Below, piece by piece: positions 10,875 to 22,198 of a stretch of 64,000 bases of DNA. Numbering within the stretch: the first letter of the stretch is position 1; each line of letters opens with the position of its first letter. Source of the stretch: Dentipellis sp. KUC8613 (Eukaryota > Basidiomycota > Agaricomycetes > Russulales > Hericiaceae); NCBI GenBank assembly GCA_002286715.1, contig NSJX01000003.1, forward strand, positions 1 to 64,000, written 5' to 3'. The notes under the pieces are model-generated. The model saw nothing but the letters and a program-made list of their open reading frames with translations. It ran no database searches and was not told where the DNA came from. Position numbers and translations under genes: made by a program.

Positions 10875-13800
10875 ATGTCAAACGGGACACCCCCTACGGA
10901 GAATACCCCGCACTCAAATGAAGACTCCCCGGCGAGCTCATCGCCCGCGCCCCAGTGGCCACGTCCACGCACTCCTTTGCCGCCCTACCGCCTCGCTAAA
11001 CTAGCCAATGCCCTTGGTATTTCCACACCCCTGCCTCCTCCCAACCATCACGCGTCACCCCCGGATGCTTCGTCGCTCTCCCTGCCTCTATCTGGGACTT
11101 TTCCCAAGTCATCAGCATCATCTTTCTCTGAATACCGACGTTCACCGACGCCCTCAGCCGCGTCCTCCTCGCGTCTCACACCGCAGTCGACTTCCCAGCC
11201 TCCGTCATCCAAGTTTCTCCTCCATGTTATCCCTCCGATGCACCTTCCACATGATCCCGACTCTGCAATCATGACGCCGCTCCCGTATACCGCTTCCGGC
11301 TATCATACTCAATTCCGACGCGGCGTTCTCGTCCCCCTCTTCCCGACCCTACAATCGCAACTCGCCGCAATAGCAAAGGAGTACGCACTGCCAAGTACCA
11401 ACGGAGTAGTGCTATACTTAGTAGCATCCTCCCCTGTTCCACCAGCTCAGGCCTCAATATCTGACGCAAACTCGCTGCAACCATCAACATCTGATGTCCC
11501 TGATGAGCCAGGTCCGAGGCTCTCAGAGGACATCTGGAAGCACTTATGGATTCGCGTGGCCAAGACCGAGCAAGAGACATTTCCTGCTCGAGGATCGGCA
11601 GTGAATGGTATAGGCCTGGGTTTGGGAATCGCTACGAATGGCCGGTCGTCACCTCAGCAATCGGACCCCGGTGCACCCACCCCTGCGAATCCGCTGCGTC
11701 CACTGGTATCTGCTGGCCGCGTCACTCCCCAACTCAATGTTACGACGCTCACGACACCCCTCACGCCGAACTCATCCACGCCGTCCTCCTACACGTCATC
11801 CCAATCGCAAGTTTCACCCGACACTCCAAACACGTCGTTCGCGTCGTCCTCCGCGGAACAATCGCGCGCCAACACACTCGATCTCCCCGGCCTGGTATCT
11901 CCGGGCATTATTCCCGTCCTTGCAAAGGTCGAGTTTGACATTGACAAGCGTCGTGCAGGGTGGTATGAACCGTGGGTGCGTAGCAGGCGTGCGAACGCGA
12001 AGAAGCGTGCAGGCGCGAGTGCGGGTGTAGGCGGGAAGCGGTCCATGTCGGTATCGGGCTCAAGTATTGCAGCGGAGAGTGAGGCAGACGCCAGCGAACC
12101 AGACAGCCTGCGCAGCGCGCCCATCGGGTTGAAGCTTGTGGACAAGCAGGCGCGGCCGCGGTTCCTGCAATCGAACGAAGCGGAGCAATCTGATGAGGAC
12201 ATCGCAGATTCACCATCAGACTTGGACGACCCGACGCTGCAGTATGATCCCGATCGACCGCCATTGTCTATCACGATCCCTCCGTCACCACCAGAAGATG
12301 GAGGCGCGCGCCGTCGCTCGTCACCAACGACTGCGACGATGAAAAAGCCACCCCCGCCCCCATTGATAGTGCCGAGCCCGAGCGACCGAGTTGTTATCCC
12401 GACCGATTCGCCGAGTCCTTTGCCGAACAGCTCGGGAAATACGAAGTTGCCGTATTTGCGGAGTGGACAATCGACGGCGACCCCGACGGAGGCCTCGGAT
12501 GAGACAACGGACGAAGAGGGCGCAGAGGGAGGTGAAGAAGGTGCAGAGGGTAGCAGGAGGAGGAAGACGAAAAGTCCAGCGGAGGAGAAGCGGGTTGGGG
12601 CGTTTTTCGAGGACTTGGACCTGGGCTTGCAATTCGAGGATTCAGGCGAGGTACGTCGTCATTCTCAGGCTTCTAATACGGTGACCCGACAGACGCATGT
12701 GGCTGTATGCTCATGAACCGCACATGTAGTTCGACGCGAATGACCCGAATGATCGCAGACGGAGTCAATACGTATTGAAGGCTCAACTGGATGAGATTGA
12801 GAAGGTTTGCATCCTATTTATTATTATGTACGGTGACTAACTTTGGATACAGAACCTTGCTCAGTTCTCCCCGCGAAAGCTGAAGCACGATCTTGAACAG
12901 TTGCCTCCTATGACACCGCCGTCGTCTTCAGGCCGTACGTTGTCACCGCCCGGCCAGTCGAAGTTTCTCGGCAGCCCCAGACTTGCCCGCACGGAGACTG
13001 GGAGCCCCTCTGCCAAAGGGTGAATATCTTGTATTTACCTACACTATAATTGCACCACAAACTCAATTGCATTGCTGCAGGAGTTCGCCTGGTGCCAAAC
13101 CTGTCTGGCCAGCCGTGCCATACTCGTCTCTCAATAATGGTGACGACGACGACGAATACCTCCCCTCACCCTCTGCAGATGGTTTCCCCGCTCCCCCACG
13201 GCTGGCACTTAACGGCGTCTCCAATGCCATCCCTGTGTCCCCGTATGCACGGCAACGCTTGTCATCTGCGTCAGTTCAGAATGGCGTCGAGGTGGCAGAC
13301 GAGTCGATGGCCCGCAAGCGTGACTTCTCTGGAGAGGACCCTTCATATCCTGACATCATGCCGCCGTCACTGCGTAAGCAGGAGAGCAGCAACTCACCGA
13401 TCATCCCCTTGTCACCCGATCCATTTGGACGCTTCCCATCCGAGCAGCCACCACCTCAAGATGATCGCAACTCGTACGCGTCGACGATGTCGGGCACCAC
13501 TGTGGCAGGGTCATCCCGAGTAACCTACGCCTCGTTTGAAATCCCCAATGAACGCAAGGCGTCCCTGAGCAGGAATCCTAGCGATGCGACCATGAACAAT
13601 GATGGCGGCAATCGGACGTCCGCGGTCCCTTCAAGTCGGTTCTCTCTGGACTCTACCGACGATCCCCATCTGAATGCCAAAAACGCGAGCAGTAGCGCTT
13701 CGCTAAACCCAGTTAAAAGCATTAGGAAATTGTGGCGCAAGAGCAACAAGGCCTCCATCTCGTCGGTCTCAGAGAAGGCGATGGCTGCCGCAGGCCGCAC

Positions 13801-14737
13801 GTCTCCGCAGCCCCCCCTTCCTCAGCAACCACCGCCACAGGAGCTCGTGACTAATGCCATGGTCCCACCACGACGGCCTTTGGCGCAGCAGCAGCAACAG
13901 CCCTCCTCACCAATGCTGATGACAACGCAAGCCATGCAGCGCGCGCAGGCGAACAGCTCCATCAATGCTATCCAATTCGACCAGGAGTCACCCTATCCTT
14001 TGCGCAGATCGCCCCAACCACCCGCCGCCCAACCGCAATACGCGAGTCGCCCTATGTCGCAACGAAGACCGTCAGAATCGTACATCCAATTACCTGACCC
14101 ACGACTCTCGACGGCTTCATCGGCATCGCCACCAACGCCACCACTCCCACTCGACAACAAAGAGCGTTCAGGCGGTGGTGCGCGAAAGTCGATACTCAAG
14201 TCATGGAAGTCGCCGCCCAGCACGCTTTCGCAGTCGTCCTCAAACCCGACAATGTCGTCATCCGAAGCGTCTGGCCAGTCGAGCAGCGACGGTGCGCCCG
14301 CACCCGTACGCCGGCGACGGCCAAGCGTCATGGACATGGCAGGCAGCCTCGTGCGCTCATCCATCACAGGCAGCCCATCGCTGCCCGACATCCCGCCAAG
14401 CCCAGTTCTGCCAGAGCAATATGCAGCAGCCAACAACGCGGCGCGCGTAAGCACGCGGATGTCACGCTCGCAGTCGATCGTGGAGAACGGGAAGCGGTTC
14501 TCCGTCCGCACGGGGGGACGAGGCACACCGTCGTCATCGATGGAGTCGCGTTCGACGCCGCCATCCGTGCGGACACCACTACCCGGCGCCTCGCCCCCGC
14601 GGCCTGGACAGGGTCCCGCGATCGCGCGACCGTCAGAGGAGGACGAGACGTTCGAGCTGATCGAGCCGCAGCGGCTGGGCCACGGGAAGACACCCTCGCT
14701 GTCATATCCGTACACTGAGCTAGAGCACCGGGCGTGA
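10875..14737 (+). CDS. Large Ser/Pro-rich conserved fungal protein, function unknown
   Basis: Exons 10875-12650, 12730-12804, 12853-13019 and 13081-14737 join in frame to 1224 residues. The only compact part is in the N-terminal third. A segment beginning LPPYRLAKLANALGIS is followed by SKFLLHVIPPMHLPHD, then SGYHTQFRRGVLVPLFP (about residues 145-160), LGAIAKEYALPST-like sequence and LSEDIWKHLWIRV. A later block reads PVLAKVEFDIDKRRAGWYEPWVRSR. These blocks resemble a conserved but unnamed fungal family. The rest is predicted disorder: long Ser/Pro/Thr tracts, poly-Gln (RPLAQQQQQP) and many SP/TP sites that suggest heavy phosphorylation. There is no signal peptide or membrane segment. A regulatory or scaffold role is conceivable, but I assign no function. 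The third intron is placed by the phase needed to enter SSPGAKPVWPAVPYSSL. Confidence 0.78.
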
Positions 14738-15484
14738 TCTCTAGCTGCACGCCGCGAGTCGCTAGTAGACTTGCGAACTGTTTTATATACCTCCTTCGTT
14801 TTCCCCTCACGTACGCGACGCGTCAATGTCTCTGATCTGCAGTGTAATTTAAATCGTAATGATCTCTAGTTATACCTGTTTCATTTTGTTTCCCTCCACA
14901 TCTATAGTTTTGTTGGCACCCGGCGGGAAGAGCCCCCATGTGCCGGTTGAAGCGTTCCCCCCACCCATCTTCACTTCGTCCACTTCTTTTCGCTCATTAT
15001 GCATAAGCCACTGTAAAACATGAATTAAGCATGCTAATACAGCCGATAGATAAAAGTAAAACAACTCAATGCCCCAGCCCGCGACACTTCAAATGAAATT
15101 TGGTTGGATGAAGAGAGGTTGGATGAAGCGAACGAAAAACAACCTTGCAATGGTTAGAGCGGCGAAAGGATAATTTTCTTGTTGAACCAGGTTTGGATCA
15201 TGAGTTGGACTTAGAAGCGGAGAAAGCATTGACGGAATCACAAAGTCGAACTTAGAGCGCAGAAGGCATTTGAAGGAAACGCGCAAGAGATTAGAAGCGA
15301 TTGACTTTATTAAGTACTATAACGAATGCAGTGTACAAGCGTTATCACAAGTCGTCCAGGCGTACATAAAAAGTCCAATGCGTGTCGATGCGTAATGTCC
15401 AAATCGTAAGAAAACGTGAAGTCCGAATACAACAAGCGCGAAGAGAAAAGTCTATGTCACGCCAAAAAGTCCACAAAAGGCACC
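14738..15484. other. Convergent 3' intergenic region
   Basis: AT-rich spacer between two genes that end towards each other. An imperfect repeat of GAGGTTGGATGAAG occurs near 15098-15128. No gene was seen. Confidence 0.5.
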
Positions 15485-16825
15485 CTAAATCCCACACGAC
15501 GCAGCAGGAACCTGCTTCGCGATAACGTTGATCTTGCCCAACGAGCGCGTCTGACCGTTGGTAAGCTTGTCCATCGCGCCCTGAGCCATGTTAAAACCGA
15601 CGCCAGAGGTGTCGATGGCGAGGTAGTTGATGGTGACGCCGGTCTGGGGGTAAGTGAGGCTCCAGCACGTTCCGCAATTGGGCGAACTCCAGGAGGAGAC
15701 GGCGAAAGCGCCACCGATGTAAGGGAATCCGGGGAGGTTGCCGAGCTTGGGGAAGCGGTTGACGAGACCCGCCGGGCCGTTAGAGCAGGCAACGCTGTTG
15801 AGCGAGGCATCGCGGTTGTCGTAGAAGTTGTCGAAGGTGGCCGGGAAAGTGAGGTTCATGCCGCCGGAGGGGATGGTAGGGCACGAGCCGCTACCGCTGC
15901 CACCAGAGCCGGAGCCTCCGCCGCCAGAGCCGCTGCCTCCGCCACCAGAGCCGCTGCCTCCACCACCAGAGCCGGAACCTCCACCGCCGCTGCCACTGCC
16001 TCCGCCGCCGGAGCCAGAGCCTCCGCCGCCAGAGCCAGAGCCTCCACCGCCCGAACCACTGCCTCCGCCGCCACTGCCGCTGCCTCCACCGCCAGAGCCG
16101 CTGCCTCCACCGCCGCTGCCTCCACCACCGCTACCTCCGCCTCCGCCTCCACCACCAGCCGAGGATGTTGCGGTAACCGTGGACGTGACCGAGACCGAAG
16201 ATGAAGGGGGAGGAGTCGTCGTGCCCGAGACGGTTGTGGTCTGCGATCCAGTGCCGGACGTAGTCGAGGTGACAGTGCCGGACGTGGACGAGGTCACGGT
16301 GCCGGACGTCGAGGTCTCAGTACCGGACGTTGAAGTCTGGGTTCCAGACGTCGAGGTCTCAGTGCCAGACGTCGAGGTCTCAGTGCCAGACGTCGAGGTC
16401 TGAGTACCAGACGTGGAGGTCTCTGTACCCGAGGTGGACGTCTCGGTGCCAGAGGTCGAAGTCTCAGTGCCGGACGTCGAAGTCTCGGTACCAGAGGTAG
16501 AAGTCTCCGTGCCGGAGGTGGACGTCTCCGTGCCGGAAGTCGAGGTCTCGGTGCCAGACGTGACGGAGTCGGTCGTGCTGGTGACGGAGTCGGACGAGCT
16601 GTCGAAGATGGTCGTGGCGGTCGTAGAGTCCGACGAGCTGTCGAAGATGGTCGTGGCAGTGTCCGTTGGGGTCGTCGCGGCCTCAGTGGTGGTCGTGACG
16701 GCGACGTCGGTGGTGGTAGCAGGCACTTCGGTCGTGGTCACGGCGCTGGGGTCCGCCTGGGGCCTAGCCACCGCGCCACGAACGAGCATGAGGGCGATAG
16801 CCAGGAAAGATGCAGAGAACTGCAT
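15485..16825 (-). CDS. Cerato-platanin family protein with long repeat linkers
   Basis: A single exon encodes 446 residues. MQFSASFLAIALMLVRGAVA is a clear signal peptide. A Thr/Ser-rich region (about residues 25-85) is followed by about a dozen heptads of the TSTSGTE type (about 85-195), a Thr/Ser/Val segment, then about ten copies of GGGGSGS (about 222-315). The C-terminal 125 or so residues are a cerato-platanin domain, with ACSNGPAGLV, LGNLPGFPYIGGAF, SPNCGTCWSLTY, a GVTINYLAIDTSG-like strand and a final Cys. The four cysteines expected for two disulfides are present, plus one at the domain entrance. Usual cerato-platanins are about 140 residues, so the N-terminal extension is unusual. 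The family is secreted, binds chitin oligomers and self-assembles at interfaces; plant-associated members act as elicitors. The Thr/Ser heptads are likely O-glycosylated. A TATA box lies about 55 bases upstream. Confidence 0.9.
   Translation of the reverse strand: MQFSASFLAIALMLVRGAVARPQADPSAVTTTEVPATTTDVAVTTTTEAATTPTDTATTIFDSSSDSTTATTIFDSSSDSVTSTTDSVTSGTETSTSGTETSTSGTETSTSGTETSTSGTETSTSGTETSTSGTETSTSGTQTSTSGTETSTSGTETSTSGTQTSTSGTETSTSGTVTSSTSGTVTSTTSGTGSQTTTVSGTTTPPPSSSVSVTSTVTATSSAGGGGGGGGSGGGGSGGGGSGSGGGGSGSGGGGSGSGGGGSGSGGGGSGSGGGGSGSGGGGSGSGGGGSGSGGGGSGSGGGGSGSGGSGSGSCPTIPSGGMNLTFPATFDNFYDNRDASLNSVACSNGPAGLVNRFPKLGNLPGFPYIGGAFAVSSWSSPNCGTCWSLTYPQTGVTINYLAIDTSGVGFNMAQGAMDKLTNGQTRSLGKINVIAKQVPAASCGI
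15893..16160 (-). repeat. Gly/Ser-linker minisatellite (GGGGSGS units)
   Basis: A 21-base unit encoding GGGGSGS on the minus strand is repeated about ten times, with silent third-base changes between units and slightly shortened units at the ends. It lies inside the cerato-platanin gene and joins the heptad region to the folded domain. Confidence 0.9.
16240..16570 (-). repeat. Thr/Ser heptad minisatellite (TSTSGTE units)
   Basis: A 21-base unit encoding TSTSGTE (with GTQ and GTV variants) on the minus strand is repeated about a dozen times within the cerato-platanin gene. Codon differences between copies are mostly silent, so the repeat appears to be kept at the protein level. Confidence 0.9.
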
Positions 16826-16875
16826 GTTGGCGAATGATAAGATGGGTGGGTGTCTGCCTACCGTGGAGTCGACCC

Positions 16876-16885
16876 CCTTTTTATA
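16876..16885 (-). promoter_or_regulatory. TATA box of the cerato-platanin gene
   Basis: On the minus strand the sequence is TATAAAAAGG, about 55 bases before the ATG. This strong consensus and tight spacing suit a highly expressed secreted protein. Confidence 0.6.
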
Positions 16886-17785
16886 CCTAAAAGCGGGGTC
16901 AAGACGCCCGCTGAGGAGGCAGTCTTAGCCGCTCTGCAGTCGGCCGCGGCGGATGCATAGGGCATAGATTGCCTTCCAAACACCCGGAGAGCAAGGCAGT
17001 GATCCGACAAGGCAGTCCAGGCCCCTTGGTGGATACTTTTCGGCGGATGAGTAGTACACGGGCAGTGGTGCCCATTCACTGAGCCGCCCCGGATGGGGTC
17101 GGAAGAAAATCCCATCGACAACCCGCGCGGCAGCAAGGCGGGCTAGGCGCAAGACAAGAATCGAGAATGTATCGTTTCGGAGCCACACCGCCATCCCGTG
17201 GTGCGGACGGGCAGACGGGCCCGAAACATCTGAATGAAAGGGGCGGAAGTTGCTAGTCAGTGCAGCTTTGAGACAACAACCAGTACGAAACTCAATGTAG
17301 TGCACAGGTGCATCCGCGATGCCGCGCGACGGGGTCAGAATCGTATACCTTTCTCATCCAAGTCGCCAGATTTGAGACGGCGTCAAAGAGAAACGCGGCG
17401 GGAGCAACAGGAGGCAAGTCAAGACGCCAAGCAAGACGCGGCTTGCATCCGCCTTCCGGCTGTGCACATACGTCACATGATCGTATCCCCATATCACGTG
17501 TGCCGCATGGCTGTGGCCTCTGGGATTTTCGATGGTCGTGCACGCATAGAAAACAAGAGATCCATTCCAACCCATCGCAAACATAGATGTAGAAATTGTA
17601 GTAGAGTACAGTATGTAGCCTCCCCGCAGTCGATAGATCGGTATCGATCCTGCGATCTCTCCTCCTATGCTTCGACCTCCTGCTGTAATTCGTTGCCTCC
17701 GTCAATTCGGCCAATCAATGCACACTCAAGGTGTACAGGGACCAAATCTGCATCCGATTGCTTAGCACGCTTCAGCACCCGGATC
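16886..17785. other. Promoter and intergenic region upstream of cerato-platanin
   Basis: This holds the upstream region of the cerato-platanin gene and the 3' flank of the methylisocitrate lyase gene. The short ORFs have no recognisable similarity. No gene was seen. Confidence 0.45.
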
Positions 17786-20082
17786 TCAGAACTGGTGTTC
17801 AGTAGAGTCCTTGCCCCGCGAGGAGGTGCTCGATGAGCCACTGGCCAGGGTCGACAGGATGCGGTCAATGTAGTCCGCACCGCTCCATTTTTGGTGCGTC
17901 AGCACGTCGCAGCCGATTTCCTTCTCCTTGCGCTGAACGGTCTCAACATATGCGAGCATACCGTCCGTCTTGAACTTCTGAGCGAGTTCCGCTAGATATC
18001 GAGATCGGTGTCAGCATTTGCGCGGATCGCAATGCATCGTACTCACCGAAACCGACGGCGTCGCTGTGCAGGCCGGCCAAGGAGATGAGCTGGAGGACGA
18101 AACCCTCCTTCCCAAGCTCCCAGATGAAGTCCTTCAAATCTTGATCTGTGCATCTGACGTGTCAGCAACGGACCAAAGGCGCCGTTCATGAGAACAAGGG
18201 GCGCACCTGTGAAGCCATGGGCGCTCCAGTTGAACGACGGGCTAAGGTTGTATACCAGCCACCTAGACTCGAGTCAGTCGGTGTAGCGCTAGAATACGCA
18301 ATACGGCACGCACTTGCCGGGATATTTCTCGCGGATCCGGCGTGCGAAACTCTTAGCGTCGGCCAGGTTCGGCGTCTTCGTTTCAAGCCACACCAGGTCT
18401 GAGTACGGTGCGAACGCGAGCGCACGGGAGACGGCCATATCAATCCCGCCGGTGGTGTGGTAATAACCTTCACGGGTACGAGGCACTGCAGAAAGGTATG
18501 CACGTTATATTTAGCTGTGACACCTTGAAACGTTGTATGCACATACACTCCCAGTCCCATTCGACGCGTTCGCCGAGGATGTCGTGAGCGATGTCACGCG
18601 CATCCGAATTGGACTTCCCGGCGGCAGCCTTCTTGAACTCTTCAAATGCAGCACCTTTTTGAGCAGAAGGGATGCTTGAGCGTTCAATAGCCTGTTCGAC
18701 GGCTGCGAGTAAAAAAGCCCATAAATGACACTGCTGAGCGCAAAGAGTATAGGACTTACCCTGCTCGAACGTCATCAATTGAACGCTGTCCATCCACTCT
18801 GACTCCAGTTTGTCAATCTCATCACCACTCTTGCCTGCGGCTTCCGCGGCATCCAGGGTCTCCGCGAGGCCCTTCTTGACTTGGCCCGGATGAACACCGC
18901 GGATGAACGGGTGATCCCGAATGTCGATGGTGGACGACAGCAGGCGGGCAGACTCGGCGTCTGTCCGCGCAATGAGAAGCATAGTGTGCTGGAGAAGGTC
19001 GAGCTGGTAGCGCGACGCGACCAAGCGGGAGATGTGGGCGTTTGTCGGCACGAGAACCTTGCCCGACAGGTGGCCACACTTCAAAGAAGCTGCTGTAAGG
19101 CTCGGGAATGACAGTTAAACTACATTGATGCTTACCTTCTTCCCACCGTGAAGCTGGTCTTCCATATGGATGGCAGAGGCACCCTGGAAGACAACTTAAA
19201 GTCTGGTTATACCAATGCGGCCAGAGAACCTACAGATTCAGCGAAAATCTTAACAAGCTTCATGACTGCAGAGGTACCGCCATGGCTAGATGCGTACGAT
19301 AAGTATGAGACGTCTCCGCATACACAGAACATGACATTTTGACTGACCCAGTGTCCGCGTCCGCAATGATAGGACGCAGGTAATCAATGTATGGCAGCTT
19401 CTCTCGCAGCTCAGGAGATGCCTCATGGCGCGCGTCGTAATGCTTCTTGTCATGCAGTTGCTGAGCACGGAAGAGACGATGAACCTGGTTCGGCACGGTG
19501 GTATACGGATAATCCCTGGACACAGCTATTTAGTCACCGAGGCACCAAATACGCGAGAAAAGGTAATCGGCTTTCGAAGATCGCAGCTCGGCCGCAGATC
19601 CAACAACACAAACATGAAACTCACCCCAAGTCCGGGCCAACTTCGTTGTTAGCGGTAGTCAACACGCTGCTGGCCGCCCAACCAGAGACGTACACAACCT
19701 CAAGCCAGCGCGCCATTTGCGTCATCTGCACAGGGTCTATGGCGCCCATGGTGTGGACTGGTTTGCCCTCCTTTGCGGCCCTGTCGAAGACAGCATAGAG
19801 TTTGTCGGCAAGGAGCGTGGAAGGTAAGGGAAGCGGTGGGAGGGAGCCCTGCTTTGAAGCGACAGATGCTGCAGAATACGGGCGAGTCAAGGATGCAAAG
19901 CGAGGGAGATTGAAGAAGTTCTCGACGGCTTGGACACGCGAATCAAACTCGGCTGATTCCGCGGCGACCGAAGGAGGATCGAGGGCAAGTGCGGTCGGCG
20001 CAGCGTACGCTGTGGAGATGGAGCGGGCCATGCGAGGTAAGACCGCGCGTGCAGAGCAAGTATAGGATGCTACTCTGTACAT
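17786..20082 (-). CDS. 2-methylisocitrate lyase, mitochondrial
   Basis: Ten exons on the minus strand (20082-19625, 19515-19348, 19285-19234, 19183-19136, 19078-18760, 18702-18547, 18485-18314, 18262-18207, 18145-18047, 17991-17786) give 577 residues. The enzyme belongs to the isocitrate lyase superfamily and would cleave 2-methylisocitrate to pyruvate and succinate, the last step of the methylcitrate cycle that removes propionyl-CoA. The catalytic motif KKCGHLSGK lies near residue 241, preceded by EDQLHGG. The QLHGG form with GHL points to methylisocitrate lyase rather than glyoxylate-cycle isocitrate lyase, which has GHMAGK. Other blocks are [39 protein letters not shown] and NLSPSFNWS. The Arg/Ser/Ala-rich N-terminus suits mitochondrial import, and the C-terminus (STEHQF) has no peroxisomal signal. 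The intron before CGHLSGK ends in an unusual GAAG acceptor. Confidence 0.88.
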
Positions 20083-21043
20083 GGTGGTGGGTAAGTACGA
20101 AGAGGTCAGCGAGCGCGAGTCTTATTGACAGTGGCTGGCACGAATATGTGCCGACGACCCGACGATGCGGGGGAGTCCTGTGGGGGCGTCTGGGGGAGCC
20201 TGGTCATCGTGCCCGGCAGCGGTCGGGAATGCGGGCCCGAGCCGGCGGGATTCACGTGCCACGGCGCTTACTACCGCAACAACTTGAACAAAGCGTCGGA
20301 CTCAGTTACAGCACTTGCAATTGGTGAGCAAGAGCATGTCCGGCGGCGGCGATGAGCTCAGCCCAAGCGGCGGCGATTATACATACCGTCGTCTCCAACC
20401 ATCACTGATATATCCGCCTCTTCTTGCCTATTGTTCGCCACAAACAGCTATCGGTTTTTCATCGCTGATCCCGCTCATGGGATATGAACTTGTGATCTCT
20501 GCTGTTCCTTTGCTTTTGTCTTGACTCTGCTGCATATGGGCACCTAATTGGCGTGCGAGTCACTTGCCCGGCGTGGTGTCCGCCTTCTCACCGACTTGTC
20601 AGCGCCCGACTGAGGCTTGAGTCGGGCCATTGAAAGCGAGGACATGCCACGCAAGTCATGTTTTATAACCTTGTCCCGCCACGACGGGTTGCCAGGAATA
20701 GCACCGGGATGGCCCTTGGGAGAGCACGGCCTTCGCGTCTGAATGCTGTTACGTTCATCTCCGTCGCTCGCGCTCATCTTTCACGATCACCCGGTCCGCC
20801 TTATTGTTTGGCACACCCGGGCAATCACAATTGGGTCTCTCGGCATCGCGCTCGTCCTGACATCACCGCTTCCCGCGTCCTCCATGTTTCGACTTTGTCC
20901 TGCGCCAGTCTCTCGTCCGCCGCCTTGCCCTCCATATAACGTCGCTATGCTCCAGCGCCGCTCCTCCACCTCCCCCTCCCGGGTCTTCGCCGTCGCGCTT
21001 TCCTCCGCGGACATACTTTAGGCTTTAGAGTCTGTTCATCTCT
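20083..21043. other. Divergent intergenic region
   Basis: This separates the methylisocitrate lyase gene (minus) from the F-box-like gene (plus), so it probably contains both promoters. CT-rich tracts lie just before 21044. No gene was seen. Confidence 0.45.
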
Positions 21044-22198
21044 ATGTCCCTCACGACGATGGCTGAAGCTAACACTATCCACCCTCACCTTCCCGAGACG
21101 CCCTCCCATGACTGCAACGAACCTGCTCTCCGCGTCTCCCGTACATACCTCGCTCATGCCCTACTTGCCCAACACTCTCCCGAACTTCGCACCCTCGACC
21201 AAGTCATCACCATCCGTTCCCGCCGCGCACCCATCACGGCGCGTCCCTCCATCTTCTCCCTCCCCGTCGAAATCCTCCTTGCCATTCGCGCGCAGCTCCA
21301 CCCAATGGTCACATCCGCGCTCCTCAATGACAGCGCCCATGGCCTGACCGCCGCGCTTCTCGGACGTACGCGTGGTTTCTGCGCGGAATGCCTCAAGTAC
21401 AACGTGCACGTCTTTGGCTCCGACGTACTCGCTTGGCCCGACCATGCCGGTGCCGGCACGGAGACCGACCCCTTGTCCATGGCTCCCGCCGCGGACGAGA
21501 AAAAAGCAGGATGCCTGTGCGGTGTCTGGGAGATGGATGGAAAGGTTGTCGAGACTAGCTGGCGGCGCGAGGAGCGCGAGCGGGAGAGGGAGAGCGTCAA
21601 GGCTCTTGTTTCCACAGACTTCTTCAGCCTTAGCTCCTCCGAGACTGCGGAAGACGGTCGTGATTCTTCTCTGAAGCCCTGTGCGCCCGAGGAGCGCCAG
21701 ATCGAACACCCACACGGATCTCCCGCCTCCGACCTCAATGACTTCGCGTTCGACACGGCATACTCGCCTCAGGCCTGGCTTGACGCCCACCTCTCGCGCA
21801 TGATGCCTCACCAAAAGCCGATTTGGCCCACTGTGACCGACATCGTTTCCAACGAGTTTGGTTGCTCGATGATCTGCCCGGATCAAGATGCCAAAGGCAA
21901 CATGGTATCCGACGATATCCTCATCATTCCTACCGATCCTCATCATCAGTTCGCACTCATGCGCCTTGCGCGCGAGTTCTCTCTCCCCATGACCTACTCG
22001 GGTACCGGGCCGCAGCTGATCGCTGCAGCGCGCTCTACGGCTGCTACGTACCTCGCCGAGCGCGTCAAGTGCATTCCGCCTCGGACCAAGGACATGGTCA
22101 GTTTCGAACAGCCCAAGGCTGGGATGGCACGGAAACTCGGAATGGCCGTCGGTTTCGGTGTTTGCGCGTGGGTGGTGCTTGGATTGGGTGCGTTCTAA
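21044..22198 (+). CDS. F-box-like protein with C-terminal membrane anchor
   Basis: A single open frame of 384 residues; a second ATG five codons downstream is equally possible. SIFSLPVEILLAIRAQL (about residues 80-96) matches the first helix of an F-box. A Cys pair in GFCAECLKYNVHVFG and CLCGVWEMDG could bind metal, but this is speculative. The second half has a tidy segment from AFDTAYSPQAWLDAHLSRMM to TYLAERVKCIPPRTKDM, and the protein ends in a hydrophobic stretch (KLGMAVGFGVCAWVVLGLGAF) that looks like a tail anchor. This resembles unnamed basidiomycete proteins. Substrate-receptor function in ubiquitination is an inference from the F-box-like helix alone. The long uninterrupted frame argues for a real gene. 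Confidence 0.7.
   Translation: MSLTTMAEANTIHPHLPETPSHDCNEPALRVSRTYLAHALLAQHSPELRTLDQVITIRSRRAPITARPSIFSLPVEILLAIRAQLHPMVTSALLNDSAHGLTAALLGRTRGFCAECLKYNVHVFGSDVLAWPDHAGAGTETDPLSMAPAADEKKAGCLCGVWEMDGKVVETSWRREERERERESVKALVSTDFFSLSSSETAEDGRDSSLKPCAPEERQIEHPHGSPASDLNDFAFDTAYSPQAWLDAHLSRMMPHQKPIWPTVTDIVSNEFGCSMICPDQDAKGNMVSDDILIIPTDPHHQFALMRLAREFSLPMTYSGTGPQLIAAARSTAATYLAERVKCIPPRTKDMVSFEQPKAGMARKLGMAVGFGVCAWVVLGLGAF

Noticed and set aside
15416..16403. Long plus-strand frames rich in Ala/Thr/Arg or Pro/Glu/Leu, and a Val-Glu-Val-Ser-Val-Pro frame further right (16413-16928)
   Set aside because: These are mirror translations of the 21-base repeats of the cerato-platanin gene on the minus strand. 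The signal peptide and the cerato-platanin domain fix the true frame.
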